A program made the position numbers and the translations under genes. The notes under the pieces were generated by a model that was given only the letters and a program-made list of their open reading frames with translations, did no database searches and had not been told where the DNA came from. DNA of 64,000 nucleotides from Flavobacterium cheniae (GTDB taxonomy: Bacteria; Bacteroidota; Bacteroidia; Flavobacteriales; Flavobacteriaceae), in contig NZ_SNZC01000001.1 of assembly GCF_004363695.1 (NCBI RefSeq), positions 48,013 through 112,012 of the forward strand, given 5' to 3'. This document shows positions 43,017 through 51,520 of the stretch, piece by piece (the first letter of the stretch is position 1; every line of letters starts with the position of its first letter).

Positions 43017-43901
43017 TTATTCTTTAACCAATTTGAGAGTAGCTTTTGAATTGTCTTCATTTTTAAGTTTTACAAAGTAAACACCAGTAGATAAATTTAC
43101 ATCTTCATTAATTAGGCTTACATCAGTATACTTTTTATTGAAAATAGATTTTCCAGAGATATCAAAAATTTCTAAATCGATATTTTGATAACGTTCAGTT
43201 AAGCTAATTTTTAAAGCATCTTTTATAGGGTTTTGCTCTAATTTTATATTGTTTTGAAAAGTAAAATCACTTGTGCTTAAAGTTTCATTTAAAGTGCGTG
43301 TAGTAGCAGCTGTAGGGGTATCTCCACTGGTTCCTCCAGTCCCATTTACTGCATTCCCTACAAAATAAAAAGTTACCGCGCCATTTCCTGCTGAAGGAGC
43401 TGTCCATTTTGAAGTAAAAGTAGAAGTTGTACTTCTCATGTTATGCTCAAAATAACTTCTGCCGCTTACGGGAATTATTTGTGCATTTGATGAAGGTGTT
43501 GAAAAAGTACCTGCTGCAGTGTTGTTAGCAAATAAAGCAGTTGCTTGCATTCCATATCCAGCAGGTGTACCACTAGAATTAGTAATAGTAAAGGATAAAT
43601 TATATTCTACACCAGCAACATAATTTGTAATTGGATTACCTAAATTATCGGTTATGTTTAAAGTGATTGAAGGTGAATATGAACCTCCACCGTGACAAGC
43701 TGTACATGTTCCACCACCTGCAATTGGGCTACCAGTTCGATCTCCAAGTCCATTTGCTGCAGGCCCGGTAGATCTATACATTAAATTGTTATGGTAGTCT
43801 TTTGGAATATAGTATCCAGATTTTTTTTCAGAATATTTGAAACTTTGAAAAAGTAAAAACAACATTAATAATGCTGAGATAGAAAGTAATTTTTTTTTCA
43901 T
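43017..43901 (-). CDS. T9SS-secreted protein with choice-of-anchor V domain and a CxxCH motif
   Basis: 294 residues: signal peptide (~1-22), a mature domain with GGGTCTACHGGGSYSPSI typical of choice-of-anchor V (reelin-like) proteins, then a ~75-residue C-terminal signal of type A for the type IX secretion system (NIKLEQNPIKDAL, IFDISGKSIF, LSTGVYFVKLKN, KLVKE). CTACH (~residues 67-71) fits the haem c attachment pattern, but whether haem is bound is open. The protein should be exported through the outer membrane. It is separated from the convergent methyltransferase gene by three bases. Confidence 0.85.
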   Translation of the reverse strand: MKKKLLSISALLMLFLLFQSFKYSEKKSGYYIPKDYHNNLMYRSTGPAANGLGDRTGSPIAGGGTCTACHGGGSYSPSITLNITDNLGNPITNYVAGVEYNLSFTITNSSGTPAGYGMQATALFANNTAAGTFSTPSSNAQIIPVSGRSYFEHNMRSTTSTFTSKWTAPSAGNGAVTFYFVGNAVNGTGGTSGDTPTAATTRTLNETLSTSDFTFQNNIKLEQNPIKDALKISLTERYQNIDLEIFDISGKSIFNKKYTDVSLINEDVNLSTGVYFVKLKNEDNSKATLKLVKE

Positions 43902-43959
43902 AATTTTTTGTTTTAATTGCTCATAATATAAAGATATTAATTTTTAATTAAATGAAAAT

Positions 43960-43990
43960 GAAAAACTTATGAAAAACTTATGAAAAACTT
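43960..43990. repeat. 11-bp tandem repeat (about 2.8 copies)
   Basis: GAAAAACTTAT is repeated in tandem between the T9SS gene and coaD. It lies 14-44 bases from the 5' region of neither gene's coding frame. Function unknown. Confidence 0.8.
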
Positions 43991-44034
43991 CAATTTAATT
44001 ATCAAAGAAAAGTTACTAGTTTTTGAAAACTAAT

Positions 44035-44493
44035 CTATTTCTTAGCTAAAACCGATTCAGGAACTAATTGGGAAATATCACCACCATTTCGTAACACATC
44101 ACGCACAATACTTGACGAGATAAACGAAGTTCGAGCGGCTGTTAACAAGAAAACAGTTTCAATTTTCGACATGACACGGTTGGTGTGTGCGATGGCTTTT
44201 TCGAATTCAAAGTCGGCGGGGTTTCGTAATCCACGTAAGATGAATTCTGCGTTTTCTTTTTTACATAAATCGATAGTCAAACCAGAGTAAGTGATAACTT
44301 TTACTTTAGGTTCGTCTTTAAAAGCTTCTTCAATAAAACGTTTTCTGTCTTCTAATGAAAACATGTATTTTTTTTCAGCATTAACGCCAATGGCTACAAT
44401 AACTTCATCAAATAAAGAAACGCCTCTTTTGATAATATCGTAATGACCGTTGGTAATTGGGTCAAATGAACCTGGAAATATTGCTTTTTTCAT
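44035..44493 (-). CDS. coaD: Pantetheine-phosphate adenylyltransferase
   Basis: Transfers AMP to 4'-phosphopantetheine in coenzyme A synthesis. The 152-residue protein has the nucleotidyltransferase start FPGSFDPITNGHYDII with the TxGH motif, VIAIGVNAEKK and the loop RTSFISSSIVRDVLRNGGD (ISSTxxR-like). Length is normal. It starts three bases after the stop of ddl, so the two form an operon. Confidence 0.96.
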   Translation of the reverse strand: MKKAIFPGSFDPITNGHYDIIKRGVSLFDEVIVAIGVNAEKKYMFSLEDRKRFIEEAFKDEPKVKVITYSGLTIDLCKKENAEFILRGLRNPADFEFEKAIAHTNRVMSKIETVFLLTAARTSFISSSIVRDVLRNGGDISQLVPESVLAKK

Positions 44494-44496
44494 AGT

Positions 44497-45471
44497 TTAC
44501 TTCTTTAAAGCCAATTCAATAGCGTTTTCAAACAATTCAGGTAATGAAATTCCTGCTTCTCTTGCTTGTTGTGGTAAAATACTTTCGGTAGTTAAGCCTG
44601 GAATCGTGTTCATTTCTAACATATGAGGTTCATTGTTTACGATAATGAATTCACTTCTCGAAAAACCTTTCATTTTCAATACTTCGTAAGCTCTTTTAGC
44701 AACCGTTTCTATTTTTACTTTCAATTCTTCTGAAATTCTGGCTGGCGTAATTTCTTTAGATTTACCTAAATATTTCGCTTCGTAATCAAAAAAGTCGTTT
44801 TCGGATACAATTTCGGTAATTGGTAAAACGGTAACTGTTCCTTTATAATTTATAACTCCAACAGAGACTTCTGTTCCGTCAAGGAAGCTTTCAATAATGA
44901 TTTCGTCGTCTTCTTTATAAGCGTTTTCAATAGCTGGAAGAAATTCTTCTCTAGTTTTTACTTTCGAAATTCCGAAACTTGAGCCGGATTTATTTGGTTT
45001 TACGAAACATGGTAAACCCACTTTCGCTAAAATGGTGTCTACGTTAATTTCATCGCCTAAATTCAAATAGTACGATTCCGCCGTTCTGATTCCGTAAGGT
45101 TTTAAAACAGATAACATATCACGTTTATTGAATGTTAACGCTGCTTGATAATAATCGCACGAAGTTTGAGGGATATTTAGTAATTCGAAATACGCTTGCA
45201 TTAAGCCATCTTCGCCAGGTGTTCCATGAATGGCATTAAAAACCACATCAAAATTGATTTTCATTCCATTAACCGTAACTGAAAAATCGTTTTTATCAAT
45301 AGGGAATTCGGCATCATTTTCGTCTACATACACCCATTTTTCTTTAAAAATATGAATGCGGTATGGATTAAATTTTGCACGATTAATGTTGTTAAATACT
45401 ACATTTCCGCTAGTTAACGAAATTTTGTACTCGCTAGAGTAACCTCCCATGATAATGGCTACGTTTTTCAT
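44497..45471 (-). CDS. ddl: D-alanine--D-alanine ligase
   Basis: ATP-grasp enzyme making the D-Ala-D-Ala dipeptide for peptidoglycan. 324 residues from the ATG at 45469-45471, giving MKNVAIIMGGYSSEYKISL. The frame extends upstream but that part lies in the promoter region. Visible are AIHGTPGEDGLMQAYFE, PCFVKPNKSGSSFGISKV, EVSVGVI and HMLEMNTIPGLT with the Mg-binding region. Unlike many ddl genes it lies outside a division cluster, paired with coaD. A box at 45495 and TTG at 45521 form its promoter. Confidence 0.96.
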   Translation of the reverse strand: MKNVAIIMGGYSSEYKISLTSGNVVFNNINRAKFNPYRIHIFKEKWVYVDENDAEFPIDKNDFSVTVNGMKINFDVVFNAIHGTPGEDGLMQAYFELLNIPQTSCDYYQAALTFNKRDMLSVLKPYGIRTAESYYLNLGDEINVDTILAKVGLPCFVKPNKSGSSFGISKVKTREEFLPAIENAYKEDDEIIIESFLDGTEVSVGVINYKGTVTVLPITEIVSENDFFDYEAKYLGKSKEITPARISEELKVKIETVAKRAYEVLKMKGFSRSEFIIVNNEPHMLEMNTIPGLTTESILPQQAREAGISLPELFENAIELALKK

Positions 45472-45494
45472 TGTAAATTTCAAATTGATATACA

Positions 45495-45502
45495 CAAAAT
45501 TA
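45495..45502 (-). promoter_or_regulatory. Promoter of the ddl-coaD operon (-7 and -33)
   Basis: The minus strand reads TAATTTTG, with TTG (45521-45523) 18 bases upstream, close to the Bacteroidota -33/-7 spacing. The ATG is 23 bases downstream. Confidence 0.7.
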
Positions 45503-45625
45503 CATTATTTATTGAGATTTCAAGTTCTTTTATTCGTTTACCAAAGAAATATTTTTGCAATTCATTCGTTTTAAATGTGTGAAGAAATCAAAATGAATTG
45601 CATCGTAATTTCTTTTTGAATTTTA

Positions 45626-45633
45626 TATCTTTG
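45626..45633 (+). promoter_or_regulatory. -7 promoter box for the PASTA-rluD operon
   Basis: TATCTTTG, 17 bases before the ATG at 45651. Confidence 0.6.
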
Positions 45634-45650
45634 TCAAAATATCATTTTGT

Positions 45651-46310
45651 ATGAGTTTATTTAAATATTTAACAAGTAGGACATTTTTTACTCAAGCTTT
45701 TTTAGCTGCTGCAATAGTAGTGGGTTTTACTTTTTTAGTAATTCAATTTTTAGATTTCAGAACCAATCATGGTCAGGAAATCAAAGTGCCCGATTTATCA
45801 AAAATGAAGTTGGAAGTCGCTGAAGAAAAACTGAACGAACTGGATTTAGAAGTTTTTCTACTAGATACAGTAGAATTCAATGCTGATTTTCCGCCTTTTA
45901 CTATTTTAGAACAAGATCCTAAAGCAGGAAGTTTAGTAAAAGACGGTAGAAAAGTCTATGTAAAATTAAACGCTGGCGAGTTTACAGATATTACCATTCC
46001 AGAATTCAAAGACAAAACGTTCCGACAAATTTCGGCTACCATAAAATCATTAACGTTGAAAGAAGGTAAAGTTACTTATAAACCGCATATTGCTAAAGAT
46101 GTGGTATTGCAAATTTACCAAAACGGAAGACGTTTAAGAGCAGGAGATAAGGTGAAGAAAAACTCTGTTTTAGATTTTGTTTTAGGAGATGGAAAAGAAG
46201 TGTTTAATGAAGAAACTTTTAGTTCTGAAGAACCAGCAGATACATTACCACCAGCAGAAGAAGGCGTAACAGAACCAGTAGAATTTAAAGAAGAAAATGG
46301 CGGATTATAA
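45651..46310 (+). CDS. PASTA-domain membrane protein
   Basis: 219 residues with one N-terminal membrane segment (~14-33: AFLAAAIVVGFTFLVIQFL). PASTA domains follow at ~40-110 and ~111-178, seen as VPDLSKMKLEVAEEKL and IPEFKDKTFRQI starts with glycine-valine ends. The tail is acidic and proline-rich (EEPADTLPPAEEG). PASTA domains usually bind muropeptides on kinases or penicillin-binding proteins, but no such domain is fused here. It overlaps rluD by 14 bases. Confidence 0.88.
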   Translation: MSLFKYLTSRTFFTQAFLAAAIVVGFTFLVIQFLDFRTNHGQEIKVPDLSKMKLEVAEEKLNELDLEVFLLDTVEFNADFPPFTILEQDPKAGSLVKDGRKVYVKLNAGEFTDITIPEFKDKTFRQISATIKSLTLKEGKVTYKPHIAKDVVLQIYQNGRRLRAGDKVKKNSVLDFVLGDGKEVFNEETFSSEEPADTLPPAEEGVTEPVEFKEENGGL

Positions 46311-47334
46311 TGTAGGAAACGAACTCGAAGACGAGTTATACGAACATCATCGTTTTGAAGCAAGCAAAGGGCAATCGGCCTTGCGTGTGGATAAATTTTT
46401 GATGAACATGATTGAAAATACAACCCGAAATAAAATTCAACAAGCAGCAGAAAATGGTTCTATTTTAGTAAACGATGTTGCGGTAAAATCCAATTACAAA
46501 GTGAAAGCTGGAGATGTCGTACGTTTAGTATTGGCACACCCAACTTATGAGCAATTGCTAACACCTGAAAATATTCCGTTAGACATTGTTTATGAAGACG
46601 ATCAATTGTTGGTGATTAATAAACCAGCAGGAATGGTTGTGCATCCAGGTCACGGAAATTATTCTGGAACTTTAGTGAATGCGTTAGCGTATCATTTTGA
46701 GAATTTACCAATGAATAGTTCTGAAAGACCAGGTTTGGTGCATCGTATAGATAAAGATACAACAGGTTTATTAGTCGTGGCTAAAACCGAACATGCAATG
46801 GCTTATTTGACAAAGCAGTTTGCAGAAAAAACTTCGGAAAGAGAATATGTTGCTTTAGTTTGGGGAAATATCGAAGAAGATGAAGGAACTGTAGAAGGTA
46901 ACATTGGTCGTCATGATACGAATAGAATGCGAATGGCGGTTCATGAAAGTGACGAAAAAGGAAAACATGCAGTAACGCATTATAAGGTTTTAGAGCGATT
47001 TGGTTATGTAACCTTGGTTTCGTGTCAATTAGAAACAGGTAGAACACACCAAATACGTGTGCATATGAAACATATTGGTCACACACTTTTTAATGACGAG
47101 CGTTATGGCGGTGATTCCATCTTAAAAGGAACCACATTTACAAAATACAAACAGTTTGTAGACAATTGTTTTAAAGTATTACCAAGACAAGCACTTCATG
47201 CAAAAACATTAGGATTTGAACATCCTATCACAAAAGAATTTTTACGTTTTGATACACCAATTCCACAAGATTTACAGGAATGTATTGAAAAATGGCGTGT
47301 GTATTCAAAAGCACAAACGTTTATAGAAGAATAA
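46297..47334 (+). CDS. rluD: RluA-family pseudouridine synthase (RluD-like)
   Basis: Converts uridines to pseudouridines, probably in 23S rRNA. The 345-residue protein has an N-terminal S4 RNA-binding domain (~28-80) and the catalytic domain with GLVHRIDKDTTGLLVVAKT containing the catalytic Asp152. Other motifs are LVINKPAGMVVHPG and LETGRTHQIRVHM. It is translationally coupled to the PASTA gene by overlap. The specific target sites are inferred only from the family. A strong terminator follows. Confidence 0.92.
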   Translation: MADYNVGNELEDELYEHHRFEASKGQSALRVDKFLMNMIENTTRNKIQQAAENGSILVNDVAVKSNYKVKAGDVVRLVLAHPTYEQLLTPENIPLDIVYEDDQLLVINKPAGMVVHPGHGNYSGTLVNALAYHFENLPMNSSERPGLVHRIDKDTTGLLVVAKTEHAMAYLTKQFAEKTSEREYVALVWGNIEEDEGTVEGNIGRHDTNRMRMAVHESDEKGKHAVTHYKVLERFGYVTLVSCQLETGRTHQIRVHMKHIGHTLFNDERYGGDSILKGTTFTKYKQFVDNCFKVLPRQALHAKTLGFEHPITKEFLRFDTPIPQDLQECIEKWRVYSKAQTFIEE

Positions 47335-47337
47335 TTT

Positions 47338-47363
47338 AAAAAGCCCCATTTGGGGCTTTTTTT
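47338..47363. terminator. Terminator between rluD and the peroxidase gene
   Basis: AAAAAGCCCC pairs with GGGGCTTTTT around a 4-base loop. It lies between convergent genes, and its T run reaches the stop codon of the minus-strand gene. Confidence 0.9.
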
Positions 47364-48546
47364 AATTAAATGGATTAGACCATTTTGTATTGGTATAAAC
47401 ATCTGTTCCTGAAAGTGTTCTTAAAAATGCGATTACTGCATTTACTTCTGTTGCCGTTAAATTCAATTGTTGACCAACGCCTCCTGGTGTTAATCTAGGG
47501 TCTAAATTATTATTTCCGGGAGCTAAGTTAATTGTTCCATAGTGCCCAATTGCGGCCTGCAAAGTTGTGATAACTCCTGTATGCATCATTGGGCCGTTGG
47601 TAGTTCCATCTGTTCTAACTAAATCACGAAGGGAAGGTGCTCTTGTGTTTCCTGTATCAATTCCTGTTCCGGCAATTGTACCTATAATTCCGTTGTTTAA
47701 AGTATTTGGATCGATATCAAATTCTGGTGCTCTGTGACAACCAGCACAACCTAAACCACCACTTGTTCTAACGCCATTAGTATTAAAAACAGGAGGCGAT
47801 AAAAATAAATTTTTGCCTTGATTCTCTTGTGCTGTAAAATTTGAAAAAGGTTGTCCGTCATTAGTAGCTAATGCTCTACCAGCATCATATTTTGAATCAA
47901 ATGATTGAATACTTCTGATAAATTGAGCTAAAGCACTTTGAATTTTAGCTTCTGTAATTTCTTCGGTACCATAAACAAACTTGAAAAGTTCTTTGTAATA
48001 ACCAATTGCATTTAATTTAGTAATTAAATCATCAAATGATAAATCACCATTTTCGCCACTAAAACCCATTTCGCCATGATCTTTTATGGGCATTGTAGTT
48101 TGTGTTTCTAAATTTAAAGCACGCTCATTCCAAAAGAATTTTGTTTCAGATGCAAATCTCGAATTAATCAAACGCATTGAATGTCTTCCAGTTGTTCCAT
48201 TAACTCCAGTACTAGCTACATTAGTATCGCTAAATGCAAATTCTTGTTTGTGACAACTAGCACATGAAATGGTATTGTTTGAAGATAAATTCTTATCATA
48301 AAATAAAACTCTCCCTAAAGTGGCACCTTTGTCAGTAATTAAATTTCCTTGAGAATTATCTTTAATAATGTATGCAGGAACTGTTTGATTCGCATAATTA
48401 GCTAGATTTCCAAGATCAACTGTTGAGCCAAACTCAGCTTCAACAAAAGGATAAGAAGGAATTTCTTCATAATTATCATCTGAATTATTACTACAAGAAG
48501 TCAATCCACAAATAGCTAATAGACTTAAAATAAGTTGGTTTTTCAT
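47362..48546 (-). CDS. Di-haem cytochrome c peroxidase-like lipoprotein (MauG/CcpA family)
   Basis: 394 residues with a lipobox (LTSC, ~Cys18). Two haem c sites are visible, CASCHKQEFAF and CAGCHRAPEFD, plus the usual peroxidase segments GRVLFYDKNLSSNNTIS, FKTGVNG-like loops, THTGV-like PMMHTGV and TPSLRDL as APSLRDL. It would reduce H2O2 or oxidise a partner in the periplasm. No electron donor is adjacent. The lipid anchor places it on a membrane, whereas many homologues are soluble. Confidence 0.88.
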   Translation of the reverse strand: MKNQLILSLLAICGLTSCSNNSDDNYEEIPSYPFVEAEFGSTVDLGNLANYANQTVPAYIIKDNSQGNLITDKGATLGRVLFYDKNLSSNNTISCASCHKQEFAFSDTNVASTGVNGTTGRHSMRLINSRFASETKFFWNERALNLETQTTMPIKDHGEMGFSGENGDLSFDDLITKLNAIGYYKELFKFVYGTEEITEAKIQSALAQFIRSIQSFDSKYDAGRALATNDGQPFSNFTAQENQGKNLFLSPPVFNTNGVRTSGGLGCAGCHRAPEFDIDPNTLNNGIIGTIAGTGIDTGNTRAPSLRDLVRTDGTTNGPMMHTGVITTLQAAIGHYGTINLAPGNNNLDPRLTPGGVGQQLNLTATEVNAVIAFLRTLSGTDVYTNTKWSNPFN

Positions 48547-48637
48547 AATGGTTAGTTTTAGGTTTGTAATTATAGGACAACATTTAATAAAAAAGGTTTA
48601 ATTAAAAGCATGCTTTTTTTATACTTTAAAATATTCC

Positions 48638-48645
48638 TATATTTG
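48638..48645 (+). promoter_or_regulatory. -7 promoter box for fabG
   Basis: TATATTTG, 37 bases before the ATG at 48683. Confidence 0.65.
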
Positions 48646-48682
48646 AACTTTATTTAAAAACAAACTAACACGAATATTTACC

Positions 48683-49429
48683 ATGAAATTATTAGAAGGA
48701 AAAGTTGCCATCATTACTGGTGCAAGCCGTGGAATTGGTAGCGGTATAGCAAAAGTTTTTGCAGAACAAGGAGCAAATGTTGCTTTTACTTATAGTTCGT
48801 CTGTAGAATCGGCAATGGCTTTAGAAAGTGAATTAAACGCTTTAGGAATTAAAGCAAAAGGATACAAATCAAACGCTGCAGATTTCAACGAAGCTCAAAA
48901 ATTAGTGGATGACGTTATTGCTGAATTTGGAACTATTGATGTTTTAATCAATAATGCTGGAATCACCAAGGATAACTTGCTAATGCGTATGTCGGAAGAA
49001 GATTTTGATAAAGTAATCGAAATCAACTTGAAATCGGTTTTCAATATGACAAAAGCAGTTCAAAAAATCATGTTGAAAAACCGCAAAGGTTCTATCGTTA
49101 ACATGAGTAGTGTAGTAGGAGTAAAAGGAAATGCTGGTCAAGCTAACTACGCTGCATCTAAAGCTGGTATGAACGGATTTACTAAGTCTATCGCATTAGA
49201 ATTAGGTTCAAGAAATATTCGTTGCAACGCGATCGCTCCAGGTTTTATTGAAACAGAAATGACCGCAAAATTAAACGAAGATGTTGTAAAAGGTTGGAGA
49301 GAAGCTATTCCATTAAAAAGAGGAGGAACTCCAGAGGATGTAGCAAATGTATGTGTTTTCTTAGCTTCTGACATGAGTGCTTATGTTACAGGACAAGTTA
49401 TTAATGTTGACGGAGGAATGCTTACATAA
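48683..49429 (+). CDS. fabG: 3-oxoacyl-[ACP] reductase
   Basis: NADPH-dependent reduction of 3-oxoacyl-ACP in fatty acid elongation. The 248-residue short-chain dehydrogenase has GASRGIGSGIA (nucleotide loop), NNAG, the catalytic Ser in NMSSVVGVKGN and the YxxxK pair in YAASKAG. The C-terminal INVDGGML is typical of FabG. Other SDR roles cannot be fully excluded, but length and motifs match FabG closely. It is followed by a heptamer array leading into a VWA membrane-protein gene. Confidence 0.94.
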   Translation: MKLLEGKVAIITGASRGIGSGIAKVFAEQGANVAFTYSSSVESAMALESELNALGIKAKGYKSNAADFNEAQKLVDDVIAEFGTIDVLINNAGITKDNLLMRMSEEDFDKVIEINLKSVFNMTKAVQKIMLKNRKGSIVNMSSVVGVKGNAGQANYAASKAGMNGFTKSIALELGSRNIRCNAIAPGFIETEMTAKLNEDVVKGWREAIPLKRGGTPEDVANVCVFLASDMSAYVTGQVINVDGGMLT

Positions 49430-49432
49430 AAA

Positions 49433-49481
49433 AGTAATTAGTAATTAGATGGCTATTCACTAATTACTATTCACTAATCAC
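49433..49481. repeat. 7-bp repeat array, seven phased units, with a palindrome
   Basis: Exactly seven heptamers fill 49 bases: AGTAATT twice, AGATGGC, TATTCAC, TAATTAC, TATTCAC and TAATCAC. The two strands of the same unit face each other, so AGTAATTAG (49440-49448) pairs with CTAATTACT (49460-49468). It lies between fabG and the VWA gene and shares units with the array at 30268. Confidence 0.85.
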
Positions 49482-49492
49482 TTAAAGAAAAA

Positions 49493-51520
49493 ATGACAAC
49501 AAGCACAATTTTACTTCTATTATTGTCAGTAATTATTGCTGCTGGATTGTCGTTTTATCAATATTTATATAAAGTCAAAAATCAGTCAAAATTGTACTGG
49601 TTTTTGGCTTTTTTACGTTTTATTAGTCTGTTTTCTATCTTTTTATTGCTGATTAATCCAATTATCAGTCGAAAAATCACTGAAATTAAGAAAACGCCTT
49701 TGCCAATTGTTGTTGACAATTCTAAGTCAATTTCCGAATTAAAAGCAACGAAAGAAGCTTCAGAGTTATATCAGAAAATTGCTGATAATAAAGCTATTTC
49801 GGAAAAATATGATGTGCAATTGTTTTCGTTTGATGATGAATTTCAATCATTGGAACAATTAGATTTTAAAGGCAATCAATCTCATATTGATGGTGTAGCT
49901 AAAAATTTAAAACAGTTATACCGAAACACCAATTATCCAGTAGTTTTATTTACAGACGGAAACCAAACCATGGGGAATGATTATGTGTTTAGTTTTCAAG
50001 AGAATACTACTGCTTTACCTGTTGTTTTAGGCGATACGACAACTGTTTTCGATTTAAAAATCAATCAAATCAATGTAAACAAATACGCTTTTTTAAAGAA
50101 TAAATTTCCAGTTGAAGTATTCTTACAATACAATGGAAATCAGTCTATTTCAACTACTTTTTCGATTCAGAACGGTAATCAAACCATTCACAAACAAATA
50201 GTTGCTTTTTCAAAAGATAAAAGAGCACAGTCTATTTCTGTTTTATTAAATACAGACAAGGTAGGAATTGCCAAATATAAAGCTGTGATTTCTTCTAACA
50301 TAAAAGAAAAAAACACAGTTAATAATACTAAGAATTTTGCAGTAGAAATAATTGACCAACGTAGTGAAATTGCTTTAATTTCTGCAATAAATCATCCAGA
50401 TTTAGGTGCTTTAAAACGAAGTATTGAAACCAATCAGCAACGTAAAGTATCAATCCTAAAACCAGAGGAAGTAAAGTCATTACAGAATTACAATATTTTG
50501 ATTTTATATCAACCAACCACTTCTTTTAAAGCTATTTTTGAGCAAAATAAAGTTGCCCAAATCAATACATTTATTATCACTGGAACTGCAACCGATTTTA
50601 ATTTTTTAAATCAGGTTCAAAACGATTTGTTGTTTAAAATGTCGGCACAAAAAGAAGATTATTTGGCAACTTTTGATTCGAACTTTAATTTGTTTTTGCA
50701 AGCTAATATTGGTTTTGAAAATTTTCCACCTTTGGAACATAAATTTGGAACTATTGCTGCAAAAAGCAATGTAAACACACTACTTTCTGCAAGAATTAGA
50801 AATGTGCAATTGCAAAATCCGTTATTGACATTTACTGAAAATGGAAGCAAAAGAAACACTTATTTATTAGGTGAAAACATCTGGAAATGGCGATTAGAAA
50901 ATAATTTAAACAAAAAATCTTTTGAAGATTTTGATTTGTTTACTGATAAAATCATTCAGTTTTTAGTAACAAATGCTTCAAAAAAGAATTTGAATGTTAC
51001 TTATGAAAGTTTTTATAATTCGGGCGAAAGCATTGAAATTACAGCTGAATATTTCAATAAAAACTATGAATTTGACGACAAAGCGCAACTAACAATTCAG
51101 GTTATAAATTCTAAAACAAAAGCGTCTAAAAAGTACGATTTACTTAAAGCTACCAATTCTTATAAAGTAAATTTAGATGGATTAGAGGCAGGAAATTATT
51201 CGTTTAAAGTAACTGAAAAGCAATCAAATTCTAGTTTTTCTGGTAGTTTTGAAGTGTTGGATTTTGAAATTGAAAAACAATTCGTAAATCCAGATAAATC
51301 TAGATTAGAGCAATTGGCAATCAATACCAATGGAAAAGTGTATTATCCAAATCAAATAGAAAATATAATCAAATCGTTACTTGAAAACGAAAATTATATT
51401 CCTACACAAAAAGAAACTATAAAAAAATCACCACTTATCGATTGGATTTGGTTATTAATTTTAGCAATTTTTGCTTTATCTACCGAGTGGTTTGTTAGAA
51501 AATATAACGGATTGTTATAA
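49493..51520 (+). CDS. Membrane protein with a von Willebrand A-like domain
   Basis: 675 residues. Two N-terminal membrane segments (~5-22 and ~36-57) precede a periplasmic part. This starts with a VWA-like fold whose MIDAS loop is VVDNSKSIS (DxSxS pattern) and which includes VVLFTDGNQTMG. A long beta-rich stretch follows and a last membrane helix, PLIDWIWLLILAIFALSTEW. Similar BatA/BatB-like and DUF architectures in Bacteroidota are of uncertain function. Its end overlaps the mutarotase-like gene by 6 bases. Confidence 0.8.
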   Translation: MTTSTILLLLLSVIIAAGLSFYQYLYKVKNQSKLYWFLAFLRFISLFSIFLLLINPIISRKITEIKKTPLPIVVDNSKSISELKATKEASELYQKIADNKAISEKYDVQLFSFDDEFQSLEQLDFKGNQSHIDGVAKNLKQLYRNTNYPVVLFTDGNQTMGNDYVFSFQENTTALPVVLGDTTTVFDLKINQINVNKYAFLKNKFPVEVFLQYNGNQSISTTFSIQNGNQTIHKQIVAFSKDKRAQSISVLLNTDKVGIAKYKAVISSNIKEKNTVNNTKNFAVEIIDQRSEIALISAINHPDLGALKRSIETNQQRKVSILKPEEVKSLQNYNILILYQPTTSFKAIFEQNKVAQINTFIITGTATDFNFLNQVQNDLLFKMSAQKEDYLATFDSNFNLFLQANIGFENFPPLEHKFGTIAAKSNVNTLLSARIRNVQLQNPLLTFTENGSKRNTYLLGENIWKWRLENNLNKKSFEDFDLFTDKIIQFLVTNASKKNLNVTYESFYNSGESIEITAEYFNKNYEFDDKAQLTIQVINSKTKASKKYDLLKATNSYKVNLDGLEAGNYSFKVTEKQSNSSFSGSFEVLDFEIEKQFVNPDKSRLEQLAINTNGKVYYPNQIENIIKSLLENENYIPTQKETIKKSPLIDWIWLLILAIFALSTEWFVRKYNGLL

